Below are positions 10,975 through 24,300 of a stretch of 64,000 nucleotides of DNA, one piece after another. The stretch lies in assembly GCF_037038585.1 (NCBI RefSeq), contig NC_092525.1:5434969-5498968 (forward strand), given 5' to 3'. The DNA is from Patagioenas fasciata. Its lineage: Eukaryota > Chordata > Aves > Columbiformes > Columbidae. How positions within the stretch are numbered: the first letter of the stretch is position 1; the number at the start of each line of letters is the position of its first letter. The position numbers and the translations under genes are program-made. Under the pieces are notes generated by a model that saw nothing but the letters and a program-made list of their open reading frames with translations, had not been told where the DNA came from and ran no database searches.

Positions 10975-11954
10975 TGTGTCAGTACACGGAAGACCGGGCA
11001 CATGAGAAACTGCAAGAGTCAACAGCATGAGAACAAGCATTAGTGGAAAAATACAAGAACAAAGGACTGTATGCTATGTGATACATCAAGGACAGAGGAG
11101 TTGATACAGGATTGATGCATCAAGGACAGAGGGACAGCTTGTGATAGACAAAAAAGGTGTTTATGGCAGTGACTTTGGTGGGAACACAAAACACATCACT
11201 TATGTAATGACTAACTTAGCTAATCAACAAATGCTTGAGCAAGCATCATAGCGAGTATAAACGCAAGCCTGAATTTGTAATAAACATCTCTCATTGCACC
11301 TTAAAAGAGAGTCCGTACCGCATTCGCTACAAATGGCGCCCTGGAACAGGGACTTCCAGCGTGCCTATAAAGGCAGTAGCCGCTCTGGTAGTGAAGCCCA
11401 ATCGAACCAGGAAACAGGACCGGGAACCAGGACAGTGCGCGCCCACCACCAATGAAAGGTGAGCGATTGGGAACCATGGGAGGGAAGTTATCCCTTAAGC
11501 AAAGACAAACCCTGGATGTCCTTCAACATGCGCTACAAACGCAAAATCAGGATGTATCAGGGGTCTGATTGGTGAGTTTATTAGAATGGATTGCTAATCA
11601 TGTGCTAGACTTTCCTACAACTGGTACATTTCAGTTGGAGACATGGCACAAAGATGAATGAGAATTATATGAACAGGTAACGACTGGAGATAAAGCTGCT
11701 TGCAAATATTCATCTACTTGGGGAAAAATTATGACTACTAAGATACAGGATACAGGACTGATACATCACGGACAGAGGGACAGCTTACTATAGAAAAAAA
11801 TGCGTATATGGCAGTTACATCGCTCATGTAATGTCTAACTTAGCTAAAGAGCAAATGCTTGAGCAAGCATCATAGCGAGTATAAATGCAAACCTGAGTTT
11901 GTAATAAATGTCTCTCATGGCACCTTACCGTGAGTCCACGCCAGATTCGCTACA
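10975..11954 (+). mobile_element. unit ERV remnant, copy 2
   Basis: The same element with the same CTCTTC duplication (10,969-10,974 and 11,955-11,960), PBS insertion and gag-LTR deletion. The broken gag start is at 11,476. Confidence 0.92.
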
Positions 11955-13989
11955 CTCTTCCTCATAGGTTCACCACCTTCCTCTCCTTCCTTGCTTTTCC
12001 TTTGCACGCTGCTCCACCTGAAGAGAAACACACAGAGGACTGAGCTACACCAGCCCAAGGGCACTACAATCAGACAGGGGCTGAGTCCGGGGGCTGACAC
12101 CTCCCCACACCCCACAACGAGCCCACCTTGCCTTGGCCCCGGCCCCTCGCACATGCCTTAGAGATATCATAGCTCAGTACAAATCCCCACAGTCCTCACC
12201 TGCTGTTTGGTGCTTGCGGAGGGTCACACTCCCTGTGCCCCAGGGCACTGGCCCTACACAGCCAAGCTCGGCAGCGGGACTGTCTGGAGCTGCCGCTGGC
12301 TGGTTCTCCAGCTTTAGGGTCACCCGCAGAAGCCCGCTCTCCTCAGCTCTGCACACCCATCCAGTTGCGCCGCCCAGGCAAAGTCAGCTTCACCCTCTGC
12401 TCTACACCTCACCTGCAAACAACCAACTCTTCAACTGACAACTGTCCAAAACCCACCGACAAACTCTCCACACCTCAGCCTTTCGTTTGCAACTGCTGCC
12501 TCTAGTGCATCTCACAGACAAGCCTTCAAAATCCCCTCATCCTGCAATAACACTCCAGCACTGATCACCTGCGGGAACAACTACCACAATACCATGCAAA
12601 CACCAACCAGTTCTGGCACGGAAATATCACTTTCTCCTCAAGATTCCACCCTACACCAACTGCTGACAAACACACGCTGTCCTCACCAAAGCCAAACGCT
12701 GCAACAACCAGCGACAACTCAAATTTGCGTGGGCGGTGCAAAATTGCAGGGGTGAGCTAACGCAGAGCTGGGCTTGAAAGCTGCAGAGTGTGCACCCTGT
12801 GGTATAACGTGGCGAGCTACTGCCATTCTGCCTTCTCCCTGGGAGAAGCGCGTGAGCAGAGGCTGCTTCAAGGCACGATGGGAACGGTTTGGTTCTCCGG
12901 GTCTCCCAGGGCGAGAGCGATAAATGTGATCTGTGGCGTGGCGCAGGAACTTCCCGTACACTTGCTCCTCCATTCGGTCTCGGGTGCTGCAAGAGAGGGA
13001 GCGAGAGATTCAGGGCAAGATTGACAACCTCGGCGTCCCCGTCCCAGCCACGGGTCACCCAAACCTGCAGACATCCCGGGAGGCCCCCTAAGATTTACAC
13101 TCCCCTATGCCCCACCCTTGAAGCCTGGACATCGCCAGAACCATAGAGCAAGTATTTCTTGAGGAGGCACCCAAAGGGTCCGTGTTCTCTTTCAGGCAGA
13201 TGCTAGCGCAAGATTGCAAATCATCTCACAGCTACCAGGAAGGTAAAAAATAACGTCTTGAAACGGGAAAGGAACAGGTATTGTTTCTCTTCATCACCTC
13301 CCTCATTGCCACGTTATCAAGGTCTCCCGCAATGTTCCACAGGAAACTTGAAGCTTGGAATTCCTGGTATTCTGAACCTGGGCAAGAAAGGAAGAAAAGC
13401 ATGAGACTGATCATAAAGAGGGTGGCTGCTCGTAACATGGAAAGAGCAGTAACAAGGTAAAAAGATATCACTTTTCCTTAGAGAGCTCTCAAAGCTGCCT
13501 GTTAAGGACAAGAAAAACAAACTTGTGACGGACCATTACTTAAAATCCAAGGCCCAGGAAGCGATCTAATGTACATTGAAACGCGGGCCACGAGACAGTG
13601 GAAGTGCCACGAGCTGAGACTGAAGGGACAGAGGATGAATTTCCAAAGAAGTTTAGGTTTCGATGTCAAAACGGAAAATTCTACGTCATTAAAATATAAT
13701 GCAAAAGTCAGTGTAAAATCAAGTAAGGCAACGACTCCAAATGAACTCCCAGGCGCTTCAGTCACTCAGCAGATCAAAAATGCGGATCATTTCTCACCTG
13801 CCCACCTCCCAAACCCCAGCCTATGTCCCCTGCTTCCAGCTTACCTGAGCCCAGATTAAAGGAGGATTTCAGAGGCCATGCTGCTCCTCGTTCGGGTTGC
13901 CAGTCTTCCTCCTCGCTCTGGAATTGCAGGTCAACCGCCTTCCTGTTCTTCTTTGATTGACGCTGAGCTGCCGCGTTACCCGCTGCCGT

Positions 13990-16386
13990 CTGAGCGGATC
14001 TCGGGGAGCCTCTGGAACCGCCAGAGCGCTCCCCCCACCAACATTCTCTTGCCTTGTTTTCGGGGTTCCTCTTCACCAGCTGAGGCGCCCTCCCACCCCC
14101 CGCCGCCCTCTTACCTTTTTCTAGAGGTCTCTTGAGCCACCAGCAAGCTCCCCCGCACCTTCCCTCAGTGATCTTGGCCCGACAGAGGCCTGCCCCTCGC
14201 CAGCCTCCTCCCCTTTTCCTGGGTGCTGCTTGAACCACTGGTGGGCTCCCCTCCACCATCCTCTCGTCCTTTGTAGGGGAGTCTCGTGACTCACCAGAGC
14301 GCTCTCCGCCGTTGCCTTGCTGGGGTTATTGACACCGCTTGACTTGCCAGAGCGCTCCCCCTCGCAGTTCTCTTGTTGGATTTCTTGGGACCTTTTGAAC
14401 CATTGGAACAACGGGAATGCTCCCCCCCACTGTGACCTTGTCTTTCTTCAGTGCGATCTTGACGTGCTGGAGCACTTCCCCGCGCCGTCCTCTTGCCTTT
14501 TACTGGGGAGTCTCTTGAATATCCACAGCACTCCCCCCTGCCATCCTTTACCAGATTTTTTGACACTTCTTGACATCTCGGAGTGCTCTCACTCACCCTT
14601 GTCTTGCCTATTTTCAGGGCGCTCCTGTCCCGCTGGATGCTCCTCCCTGCTGTCCTATTGCCAGATTGAGAATTCTCGACCTGTCCCAGCGCTACCCCAC
14701 CGTCCTTCTGCCTTCTACCTGGGAAGTCACTTGAAGAACTGGAGCGCTCTCCCCCGCTGTCCTCTTGCCTTTCCTCAGTGGGATTTTGGCCTGCTAAAGA
14801 GCTCCTCCCTGTCGTCCTCTTGCTGGATTTCTTGGGACTTCTTGACCCATTAGGGCGTTCCCCCTGCCACCCTCTTGTGGTTTTTGGGGGAGTCTTGTGA
14901 CCAACCAGGCCGTTTCCCCCCACCATCCTCTTCCCCTTTTCCTGGGTGCTTCTTGATCCACCAGAGTGCTCCCCTGCACCATTCTTTTGCCTTTTTTGGG
15001 AGAGTCTTGTGACTCGCCGGAGAGTTCTCCACCATTGTCTTGCTGGATTTCTTGACATCGCTTGACCTGCCGGAGCGCTCCCCCTCGCAGTTCTCTTGCT
15101 GGATTTCTTGGGACGTCTTAAACAACTGAGGGGCTCACACCCACCATCCTCTAACTGCATTTATCGAGATTTCCTGATCTGCCGGAGCGCTCGCCCCTGC
15201 TGTCCTCTTGCTGGGTTTCTTGGGACCTCTTGACCCACACGAGCTCTCCTCCCCACCGTCTTCTTGCCGGACTTATTGAGACTTCTTGACCCGCCAGAGT
15301 GTTCCCCCTCATCATCCTCCTGCCTTTTTCTGGGGATTCTCTTCAACAACTGAAGAGCTCCCCCGCACTGTCCTCTTCCCTTTTTTCTGGGTGATTCGTG
15401 AATCACCGGTGAGCTTCTCCTTACCACCCTCTTGGGCTTTTTTCAGAGCAACCTTGACCCATCAGAGCACCCCCTCACCGTCCTCTTGCCAGATGTACTG
15501 AGGGTTCTTCATCTGCCACAGCGCTCCCCCACGCCGTCCTCTTGCTGGATTTCCTGGAACCTTGTGAATCACTGGGGGGCTCCCACCCACCATCCTTTTA
15601 CCGCATTTATTGAGACGTCCTGATCTGCCAGAGCGCTCCCCCTCGCCGCCCTCTTGCTGGATTTCTTGGGACCTCTTGAACCACTGGGGGCCTCCCACCC
15701 ACCATGCTCTTACCGCATTTATCGAGACTTCCTGATCTGCTGGAGCGCTCCCCCTCGCCGTCCTCTTGCTGGATTTCTTGGGTCCTCTTGACCCATTAGG
15801 GCGTTCCCCCTGCCACCCTCTTGTGTTTTCTGGGGGAGTCTTGTGACCAACCAGAGTGCTCCCCCCCACCATCTTCTTCCCCTTTTCCTGGGTGCTTCTT
15901 GATCCACCAGAGTGCTCCCCTGCACCATTCTCTTGCCTTTTTTTGGGGGAATCTTGTGACTCACCGGAGCGTTTTCCACCATTGTCTTGCTGGATTTCTT
16001 GACACCGCTTGACCTGTTGGAGCGCTCTCCCTCACAGTTCTCTTGCTGGATATCTTGGGACCTCTTGAACCACTGGGGAGCTCCCACCTGCCACCTTCTT
16101 ACCGCATTTATTGAGACTTCCTGATCTGCTGGATTGCTCTCCCCACCGGCCTTCCTCTTGCACTTTTTGGGGGAGTCTTCTTGACACGTCCGAGTGCTCT
16201 CCCTCACCCTCGTCTTGCCTCTAGTCAGGGCGCTCTTCTCCCGCTGGAACGCTCCTCCCCGCCATCCTATTGCCAGACTGAGAATTCTTGACCTGCCGCA
16301 GTCCTGCCCCGCCATGCTCCTGCCTTCTGCCTGGGAAGTCACTTGAAGAACTGGAGCGCTCTCCCCCGCTGTCCCCTTGCCTTTCC
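13990..16386 (+). repeat. 56-bp minisatellite block, truncated at the array edge
   Basis: Matches 6,374 onward until about 16,386. The repeat then stops abruptly and a divergent spacer copy starts at CCAAACGCTGC. The last bases before the junction already carry a private change (GTCCCCTTG for GTCCTCTTG). Confidence 0.92.
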
Positions 16387-16790
16387 CCAAACGCTGCAAC
16401 AACCAGCGACAACTCAAATTTGCGTGGGCGGTGCAAAATTGCAGGGGTGAGCTAATGCAGAGCTGGGCTTGAAAGCTGCAGAGTGTACACCCTGTTGTTT
16501 AACGTGGCGAGTCACTCCCATTCTGCCTTCTCCCTGGGAGAAGCGCATGAGCAGAGGTTGCTTCAAGGCACGATGAGAACGGTTCGGTTCTCCGGGTCTC
16601 GGAGGCGAGAGTAATAAATGTGGTCTGTGTCGTGGCGCAGGAACTTCCCATCCACTTGCTTCTCCATTCAGTCTGGTGCTGCAAGAGAGGGAGAGAAAGA
16701 AAAAGTTAGGACCGAGTTAACAACCTCATCATCCCTGACCCCTAACCTGCAGGAATCCTAGGAGGCCTGATATAAGTTTTGCTCATCTCC
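16387..16790 (+). repeat. divergent edge copy of the unit spacer
   Basis: Corresponds to about 5,068-5,490 of the unit but with many substitutions and small indels, unlike the near-identical regular copies. The minus-strand acceptor-like CTCCCTCTCTTGCAG is retained (about 16,677-16,691), while the following frame is shifted. Increased divergence at the margin is expected where homogenisation fades. Confidence 0.85.
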
Positions 16791-17039
16791 CTGTCTTTGC
16801 TGGAATACTTTACTGTAGAAATTTCTGTCATCAACATTCTCTTAACCGATCTGATGTGTTCATAGTTCCTAGCCCAGCATCCTTTCCTCAAAGTACCTCA
16901 GCATTTCCCTTTGAAACCACACCTTAGTGCCATCCCGTCCCAGAGCTACCTCAGCATTTCCCACTGCAGCCTCTGCGATGCCATCTCCTCCCTGAGGTAC
17001 CTCAGCCTTTACCACCAAAACCTCTCTCCCTTCCGTCCT

Positions 17040-17540
17040 CTCCTTTAAGTCCCTCACCCTTTCCCGCCAAAGCCTCCCCCGATGTCATCACCTCCCTGAG
17101 GTACCTCAGCCTTTCTCGTCAAAGCCTCCCCCAATATCATCCCCTCCCTGAGGTACCTCAGCCTTTCCCGTCAAAGCCTCCCCCGATATCATCCCCTCCC
17201 TGAGGTACCTCAGCCATTCCCGTCAAAGCCTCCCCCGATATCATCCCCTTCCCGAGGTAGCTCAGCCTTTCCTGTCAAAGCCTCCCCCGATATCATCCCC
17301 TCCCCGAGGTACCTCAGCCTTTCCTGTCAAAACCTCCCCCGATATCATCCCCTCCCCGAGGTACCTCAGCCTTTCCTGTCAAAGCCTCCCCCGATATCAT
17401 CCCCTCCCCGAGGTACCTCAGCCTTTCCTGTCAAAGCCTCCCCCGATATCATCCCCACCCCGAGGTACCTCAGCCTTTCCTGTCAAAGCCTCCCCCGATA
17501 TCATCCCCTCCCCGAGGTACCTCAGCTTTTCCCACCTAAG
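17040..17540 (+). repeat. 52-bp minisatellite, about 9-10 copies
   Basis: AAAGCCTCC recurs at 17,069, 17,121, 17,173, 17,225, 17,277, 17,381, 17,433 and 17,485 (a variant AAAACCTCC at 17,329), always 52 bp apart. Each unit contains GAGGTACCTCAGC; in the early copies this extends to the perfect 14-bp palindrome CTGAGGTACCTCAG. Diverged half-copies extend back to about 16,885. The array abuts a CpG island. Confidence 0.95.
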
Positions 17541-18300
17541 CTCCTCCCGCGCCGTCCCGCCCTCAGGTTCCTCCGCCGCTCCCTCCGTTCCCGGCCCCCC
17601 CCGCCCCTCGCGCCCCCCCTTGGCGCTCCCGACCCGCCGCTGCCCCCTCCCGCTCGCTTTCCTCCCTCTGTCCTGTGTCACTACGGGGGCTCCCCCCTCC
17701 GCCCCACGGCCCCGCCCGAGCCCCGCGCAGCGCTCAGCGCGGGGCTCCCTTCCCTCACAGCCGCCCGCGTGTTTCCCCCTCGCCCCGGCCTGGGGCCGCG
17801 CTGTTGCGGCTGGCTGCCCCTCGCCTTCCTCCTTCCGAAACCAGCCCGTCTGTCACCCTCCAGCCTCGCCCCTCAGCCGGTCCCGGGCCGGCCCCGTCCA
17901 GTCTCCCCGCTGTCCGCCCGCCCCTCGCTCACCGCCGGCCCCGCCGTTCCTCCCGCGCTGCTCCAGCCGCCGCACCGCCGGCACGCGCTCCGCGGCCCGC
18001 GCACTTACGCAGCGTGTCCCCGCCCATCCCGCGCAGGAGCCAATCCCGTCCGCGTCCGCCACCGGGCTGCGCCCCCCCCCCCCCGCCTCCGCGCCCGGCA
18101 CTGGCCCCCCCTGCCCCTCGCCTCCCGTCCCGGAGCCACCGGCGGCCGCAGAGCGGCGCTGTCCGCCCGCAGGGCGGGGCCGGGAGCTTTCAGGCTGCGT
18201 CTGCCCGGGACCGAGGGCTCTGCCGCCTGCCCGGGACAGCCCGGGACCGAGGGCTCCGCCGCTGCAGCCCGTTTCGTGCCGTTTGCACCCCTCAGGTTAC
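17540..18300. promoter_or_regulatory. CpG island 1
   Basis: About 760 bp of very GC-rich, CpG-dense DNA, including a C12 run near 18,070. All three plus frames stay open for about 230 codons, typical of GC-rich shadow frames rich in Pro, Ala, Arg and Ser. It is a likely promoter region for an unknown transcript of either orientation. It lies 0.75 kb from the divergent array edge. Confidence 0.7.
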
Positions 18301-21300
18301 ACGGCTGCAGCCTTCCTGCTGGTTTAGCTCACACACCTTTCTTCTTTCTAACTGCACAGCAGTTCACACTCACAAAAGTTCGTGCTGGTTGGCATAAGAG
18401 TATCTGCATAAGAATTTACAAACATTACAAAGATATACCACAGACCACAGCTCTCTAAGCTTTCAAGTTAAAGTTCCATGTTTAAATAAACCAGACAATA
18501 CCAGTAGAGCTGTGTACCTCTGTCGTCTTTGTTCAGAAAGAAGTGACAACACCAGAAAACACATTGACAGCCAGTGCTTTGAACAGTGAAGGTGGGATCT
18601 ACAAAAGTCTGATTAAACTAAACAGCCTCAGGTCTTTATCAAGCTGCAGATCTGCCAGGAATGCTGAAATGCAAGAGTTTACTCCTGCAATATTCCACGA
18701 TGGAACAGCCACTTCATATCAAATATAATCTCAAAGTTCCAAACCAGTACATTAAAAAGCTACCAGTAAGTATTAGAAGACCACTGCAAGATCTTATTGC
18801 TTTTTGAGTTAAATAATAATTTTTCAATAAACCAAAACCCAAACAGGTTCTCAAATCTGTTGCTTATCATCCTGTTCATTCATTAGCACTGCAGCAATCA
18901 GTTTTTATACAATGTGTCAACAGAGGCGTCTAAAAAACCCCAAACAAAACTTATTCAAGTCCACGGACACCCCCGCCCTCCTTGCCCCCCCTCACCCTGA
19001 GCCCCACGATCACCACTTGGTGCGGGAGAGGAGCACAACTCGACAGACAGAACCAGAAATCCGACTGCGGTAAGAAGGAAACATCGAGGTAGTTACAGCT
19101 TCCTTAAACATTCAAAATCTGATGTCTTCCAAAACAAAGCACATCATCCTCATCATTTAAAAAGCAAAGTTGCTTTGTACGTCTCTGATCCTCACACCAG
19201 CTGAGTGGTTCTCAAGTCCGCTGAGCTCCACTGTGCAGCCACCCCCACGTCTGTGTCGCCTTGTCTGGAGTCCCCAGTCGCGGGACAGTGAGTGGGGTTG
19301 GACTCCAGTGATAAAGAAAAACACAAAGAGTCAAATTGGAAAAGTAATTAAAACAGAAGATCTGAAAGCCAGTTTAATTTTAATAACTTATTTGTACACT
19401 GCTATAAGCATATGAAGTATGGGGGTCACGAACTCTTGCTACCACATATGTGCCTTATTACAATAAGCACAGGAAACAAGGAAGTAGCATTCCTTCTATT
19501 TTTGATGTAATTATGAGCTAATACATCTCCTGAGATGGCTTCCAGACCTGATTTAGTATCTACACTGTGTTGTACTGCAGATAAATACCTCAGGTCAGCA
19601 TTAATTGAAGACAATGTGCAGAATGAGCAATATGCAGGTAAGCACAAGATCCTGGATTCCTTACAAGAGTCTACTTTTAAAATTGTCTGAAAATGCTGCA
19701 GAAATTGTAGCAGATAAACAACAGTAGCCACATTTTGTCCTATGGCATTTACATAATGTTGATCCACCTGTATTAACTTGTGCCCTTTCGGAACAGAGCT
19801 GTAAACTCAGAGTGTCCAAAGACTTCTTTCTTTTGAATAGAATACGCTTAAACTGGCTGTCTTGAACAGACTGGCTGTGCAGACTTGCAGCAGTTGAATG
19901 GAGGATGTGATTCCAGTGAATGGAGACAGAAAGAAGATCAGCACAAAAGCAGCAATGACAGACCAGAGACACCCACCTAAAGCCTACGGAGACCAAAAAA
20001 AGTCGTCGCGTGGGCTTAGCAGTTGGGGAACCAGACCAAACAGCCTGGTTATTCTCCACCAGGAGGGTCTTTATCTGGCCATGATCATGTCATCAATGGA
20101 GAAACTCACCATCATCAGACAGAGTGCAGGCGTGGGCAATGAGAGCAGCAAATCCAGCACCGACACGGTGTCAGAGTTTGTACAGACAATGAACACGCTC
20201 ACGGGTCTTGTTCAATACTTTACACACTATTCTGAAAAGAGACACTGATTTAACTGTTGCACAGCACATACTGTCACTTTACACAACTTGGAGAAACAAA
20301 GCAAGCTCATAAAGTTCATACTCCATACATCAGGATAGGAGGTTACTCATAAAATGCAATCATCTCTGCCAGATACAGGCAAATGCACATATTTATTTGA
20401 AGCAAATTCCAAGTTTATACCGTCATCTCAGGTCAAATTCTGCTATCAGACACAGGACACACAGCTCAAATGCCAACAGCTCATAGGAAAGCTTCACAAG
20501 AGAATGAACTAAACATACAGCTATGGAATCAAGTGTGTTTTATCAATACGTCAAATGCAACTCTAATTCCCCTAGGCCCTCACGTTAATAGAAACCCCAC
20601 AGAGTTTCTAGAAAGAATGTCCATAAAATTGACATGCGACATTACCCTCAGTGAGTCTCCTGAACCAGACGGCAGAGCAACCGACCCGCAGCAAGGACAA
20701 CACAGAACAGACAGTTCTGCTGGAAACGCAAGGAACGGACTAAAAGTAACCATTCTGCATTACAGAATTAATGCATTGTGTCACTTTGTGTAGATAATTC
20801 ACCCATAAAAATCAGTAAATTTGAAGGCCACCCTTACTGATAAATGCCTATATGTTTGTAGTCATGTTTAATAAAACACACTTTGTGAGGGTTTTTTGAC
20901 TCAAGAAGGACACTGGATCAGTGTGCTTTGGATTATTTCTGTAAGGAGCCATAACTCAACAGAAAGATAGCTTTAAGAAAGCGTGCAATTAGCTATTAAT
21001 TGGACAAAATAAGTGTAGTTAGCACATAATAAATAGTTTTAAATGGTCTCACAAGTAGTTCATGTGATACATTTCCCTCAGGGTCTCCTGATATCTCCCA
21101 TTCATTTCTATTAAACCTGCTGAAATGAAGCTGTGTGTGTTTCATTTCAGTGATCTACAGGGAATTCAAACCAACAATAACAACTTGCCGTATTATCAGA
21201 AACAGTTTCTGAAGAGCAAACACAACAATATGGGAGGGGGGAGTGGAAGAAACACCACCTGGATTCATTTTCCCATATCAATTCTTATGAAAATACCCAC

Positions 21301-24300
21301 AATAGGATGCACTTATCAGCAAGGTATACAACTGCACATCTACACACAACATAACTGCATGTAATCGCACATTTTTGACCATATTAACTACAAATTGGGC
21401 AGCTATAAAATACGTCAGTTATACCTTCATTTACTTCCAGAAATCTCCACTGAAATTATTTTGTTGCTTAAATTACTGTATAATGTGCACTTTATTAATG
21501 TATTATACATTAAGTATACAAACATGTTATGAAAAAACAAATCTAGTCCCAATACCTTTTTGAGTTTTAAAGGACGCCGGTGGGTAACGGTGAACAATCA
21601 ACAGTCATCCGGGTAAAACACCCATGGGCAGAACTGAAACTTGTTTTCATTGGTAGGTTGTGTTTTTCTGCAAGTTGTGTTATCATACCTACATACAGCA
21701 AATAAAGATTTGACCCAAATTACATACCTTTATGTGCATACACACACGCACATGTTTGTGTTGTACAAAGATGCACACTGTTACTGAGATGTATAGGCAT
21801 TGAATGTGTCAGGTAAGTAACATGACAAGAGGCTTGAGAGGTGGGTCTGCAGGGAATTATGTAAGTAACATATTAATGCAACAAATCTGGTGGCATAAAG
21901 CTACGGGGGAAAAAAATCCAGCGGAGAATCAGATAAATTCACGTGTTCTTTAAAGACAGCTCATCCATTCAACCAACTCCCAGGTGGGCCTGACTGTGGA
22001 AAGGAAAGTTTGCTTGAGCACTTAGCGCCAGTGTCTGATGAGCAGACAAAACACCAACTGCAGACCGGGGACCCCCAGTTCTCAACCAGTTCATGGCTCT
22101 GAGCATCTTCTTTCCACACACTGCGGGTAACGCTTTACATCTGCAATCCCCTCCCTAAACCCATCTTGTTCCTGGCTGAGAAGATACCAGATGTGGGCAC
22201 TATTGCATGATAGAAGAATTTGTGCTGTTAAATCACAGGATTCTGAGCACTGCAGATGATCACAGTGCGGTGCTGCCCTGAGAAGAAAGGACGAGTGACT
22301 CTTGGTGTTCCCTGCTGCTCACTGCCCTGATCCTGCCCACCCTCATGTTCCAGCCACTCAGACCCCAGCCAGAATGACTGAGACAGGAGGGTCTCTTAAG
22401 GATGTTTTGTTTTGTCCAGATACCTTTAATTTGCTTATATACACAGATTTCATAAGAGGAAGCACTTGATTTCACCGATGACACGATTTCTCCGTTAACG
22501 CATCTCACCAAGATTGCCAGTTGACAGTCCCCCTTAGGATGAGAGAACGTTCATGTTGAACAAATCATGAACACTTGCAGTGATTGAAACTGGGGGTTTT
22601 TCAGACAAGCACCATCTGCCTCCTGCGCCAGAGACTCAACAGAATTATGTCTCAGACATTATGGCAACAACAGCTCATCCCGCAGCGATGGGTCACTCAG
22701 AGCGAAAACAATCCCGTATGGACACCGTGTCCAGCAGCAGATGGGGCACTCAGGAGAAGGTGAATCGCGATTTACATCCCAACACCAGCCGAGGCCCGCA
22801 GACAAAGGCCGCGGGCTGACAGGGGAGGGGACGGGCCTTTCGTTCTCCTTCTTTGCTTCTCTTTTCCTTTCCTACACCCTTATTTCATCTCCTCTCCCTC
22901 TATGAGCAGTATAACCTAAGGCTTAGAGCCACAAAACTCCTTTGTGTAAACCCTTTGGCTGTTAAACTGTTCACCAATTTGGCTTAAGTAGCGTAAATCT
23001 TCCTGCTAATTGGGCCAAGCTGCAAAATAAAAGGTGTTGGGGTTTTTTTGTTTATGGTCCTTGAGTACCCCATATACTCTTTTCTAACTAAGGGGACCTG
23101 AATCGGAGTCACCTCCCCACACACGGACAGCTGGGGACGTTCTGCAATGAAAACTTGTATGGAGAGGGGAACACACTGAATAGGTCAATCCAGCATTTAA
23201 TAAAAGCAACAGAGTTAGCTCTTGAATTAACATTGATAACATGCTCTGCTATATTGTGGCCAGTTGCGATTGGAAACAGCGCAGTTACAAGTTCGGTGTG
23301 CATGGTCCTCTGTATACACGAAGACATCCAGCCAGCTTTAGTCACGCACCTGATCTTTCCTTCGTGTTACAGATCTCTGCAATGAAAGCTGGGAGCAACA
23401 AACATTCAGCTTTCTGATGTGTCATTAAAGAGATTTTTCTGCATTTACTACAACCTTGACCGAGCCTGTACCTGATTGCTTTAACTGGCATTAGATAAGT
23501 CATTGAGGAAGCAGTCAAGTCAGCCCGCGAGAAGACACGGAGAGGTGACAAAGTTGTAAGTCCCTAGGATGCTGGCACACCAGCACGAACACAGGCAAGC
23601 AGAAGCCTCCAACGCATTGGCAGAAATATCCTACTCAGGTACAGCAGACAAATGCAACTTATAATGGAACGGTTACAATATGCTTGGTAGAAAAAAGCTG
23701 AGGTTCCGCTGCCTCAGGCGCACAGCGGTTACTGCTGTGTCTGGTCTAACCCAGATCCAGTAGTGAGCTACACGTGTTTATCTTGGTTTGATATTTGTAG
23801 TGCACGTGTTAACGTACAGATCAATATACAAGTCAAGGTCTGATGAACAAAATCTCTCTCTGAAAGATCCTGAAGTGATCACTGGAGTGATTTTCAAGGC
23901 AAAGATTCTGTCTGTCTCCAGCTCCCAGAAGACTTCAGAGGTGAAATTCTCTATAAATCCTGAGGGGGAAAGAGGGGGTTGTAAGGAACATGAACCTGAA
24001 GAACATTCAGTAGCTCTCCCGGGCGCTCTGTGACGGAGCCTCCCCTGTTCACCAGCTCCTGAGGCTCCAGGGGCTGCAACACGGGGCACAACGCGCTCAC
24101 AGACTGAACCTGCGCTGAGGGAGAAAATGCCTTCCTGATGAAGCTTTAACATCAACACACCAACTATTGCTTGTCCTTCAAGGAAACTATCTTGTTATAA
24201 GCATTTATAGCTCTATTGTCTATTTATGCTTTTAGCAATAAGCGCTTTTATCCACATTTCATTTTGGTGCACCTGGTAAGACATGTGATTGAAGGTGACA

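Larger units (their letters stand above)
1..16386 (+). repeat. macrosatellite array, left block (about 2.15 units of 7.6 kb)
   Basis: The block holds the end of one unit (1-3,349), a full unit (3,350-10,974) and most of another (10,975-16,386). Equivalent points recur 7,625 bp apart (for example 3,350 and 10,975) or 7,615 bp apart across the minisatellite. Copies differ at only a few scattered bases. Order within a unit is ERV remnant, spacer, 56-bp minisatellite, subrepeats. The block ends at about 16,386, inside a minisatellite block, where sequence jumps to a divergent spacer copy. The window starts inside the array, so its true left extent is unknown. No host gene is recognised in the unit. 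Confidence 0.96.

Noticed and set aside
17040-17540. CRISPR-like array
   Set aside because: The 52-bp units are repeated in full without unique spacers, in a vertebrate-type context. It is a minisatellite.
22820-23095. solo LTR
   Set aside because: There is an AATAAA with a T-rich tail and a GAGTACCCCAT phrase, but no matching TG/CA ends, target duplication or PBS could be found.
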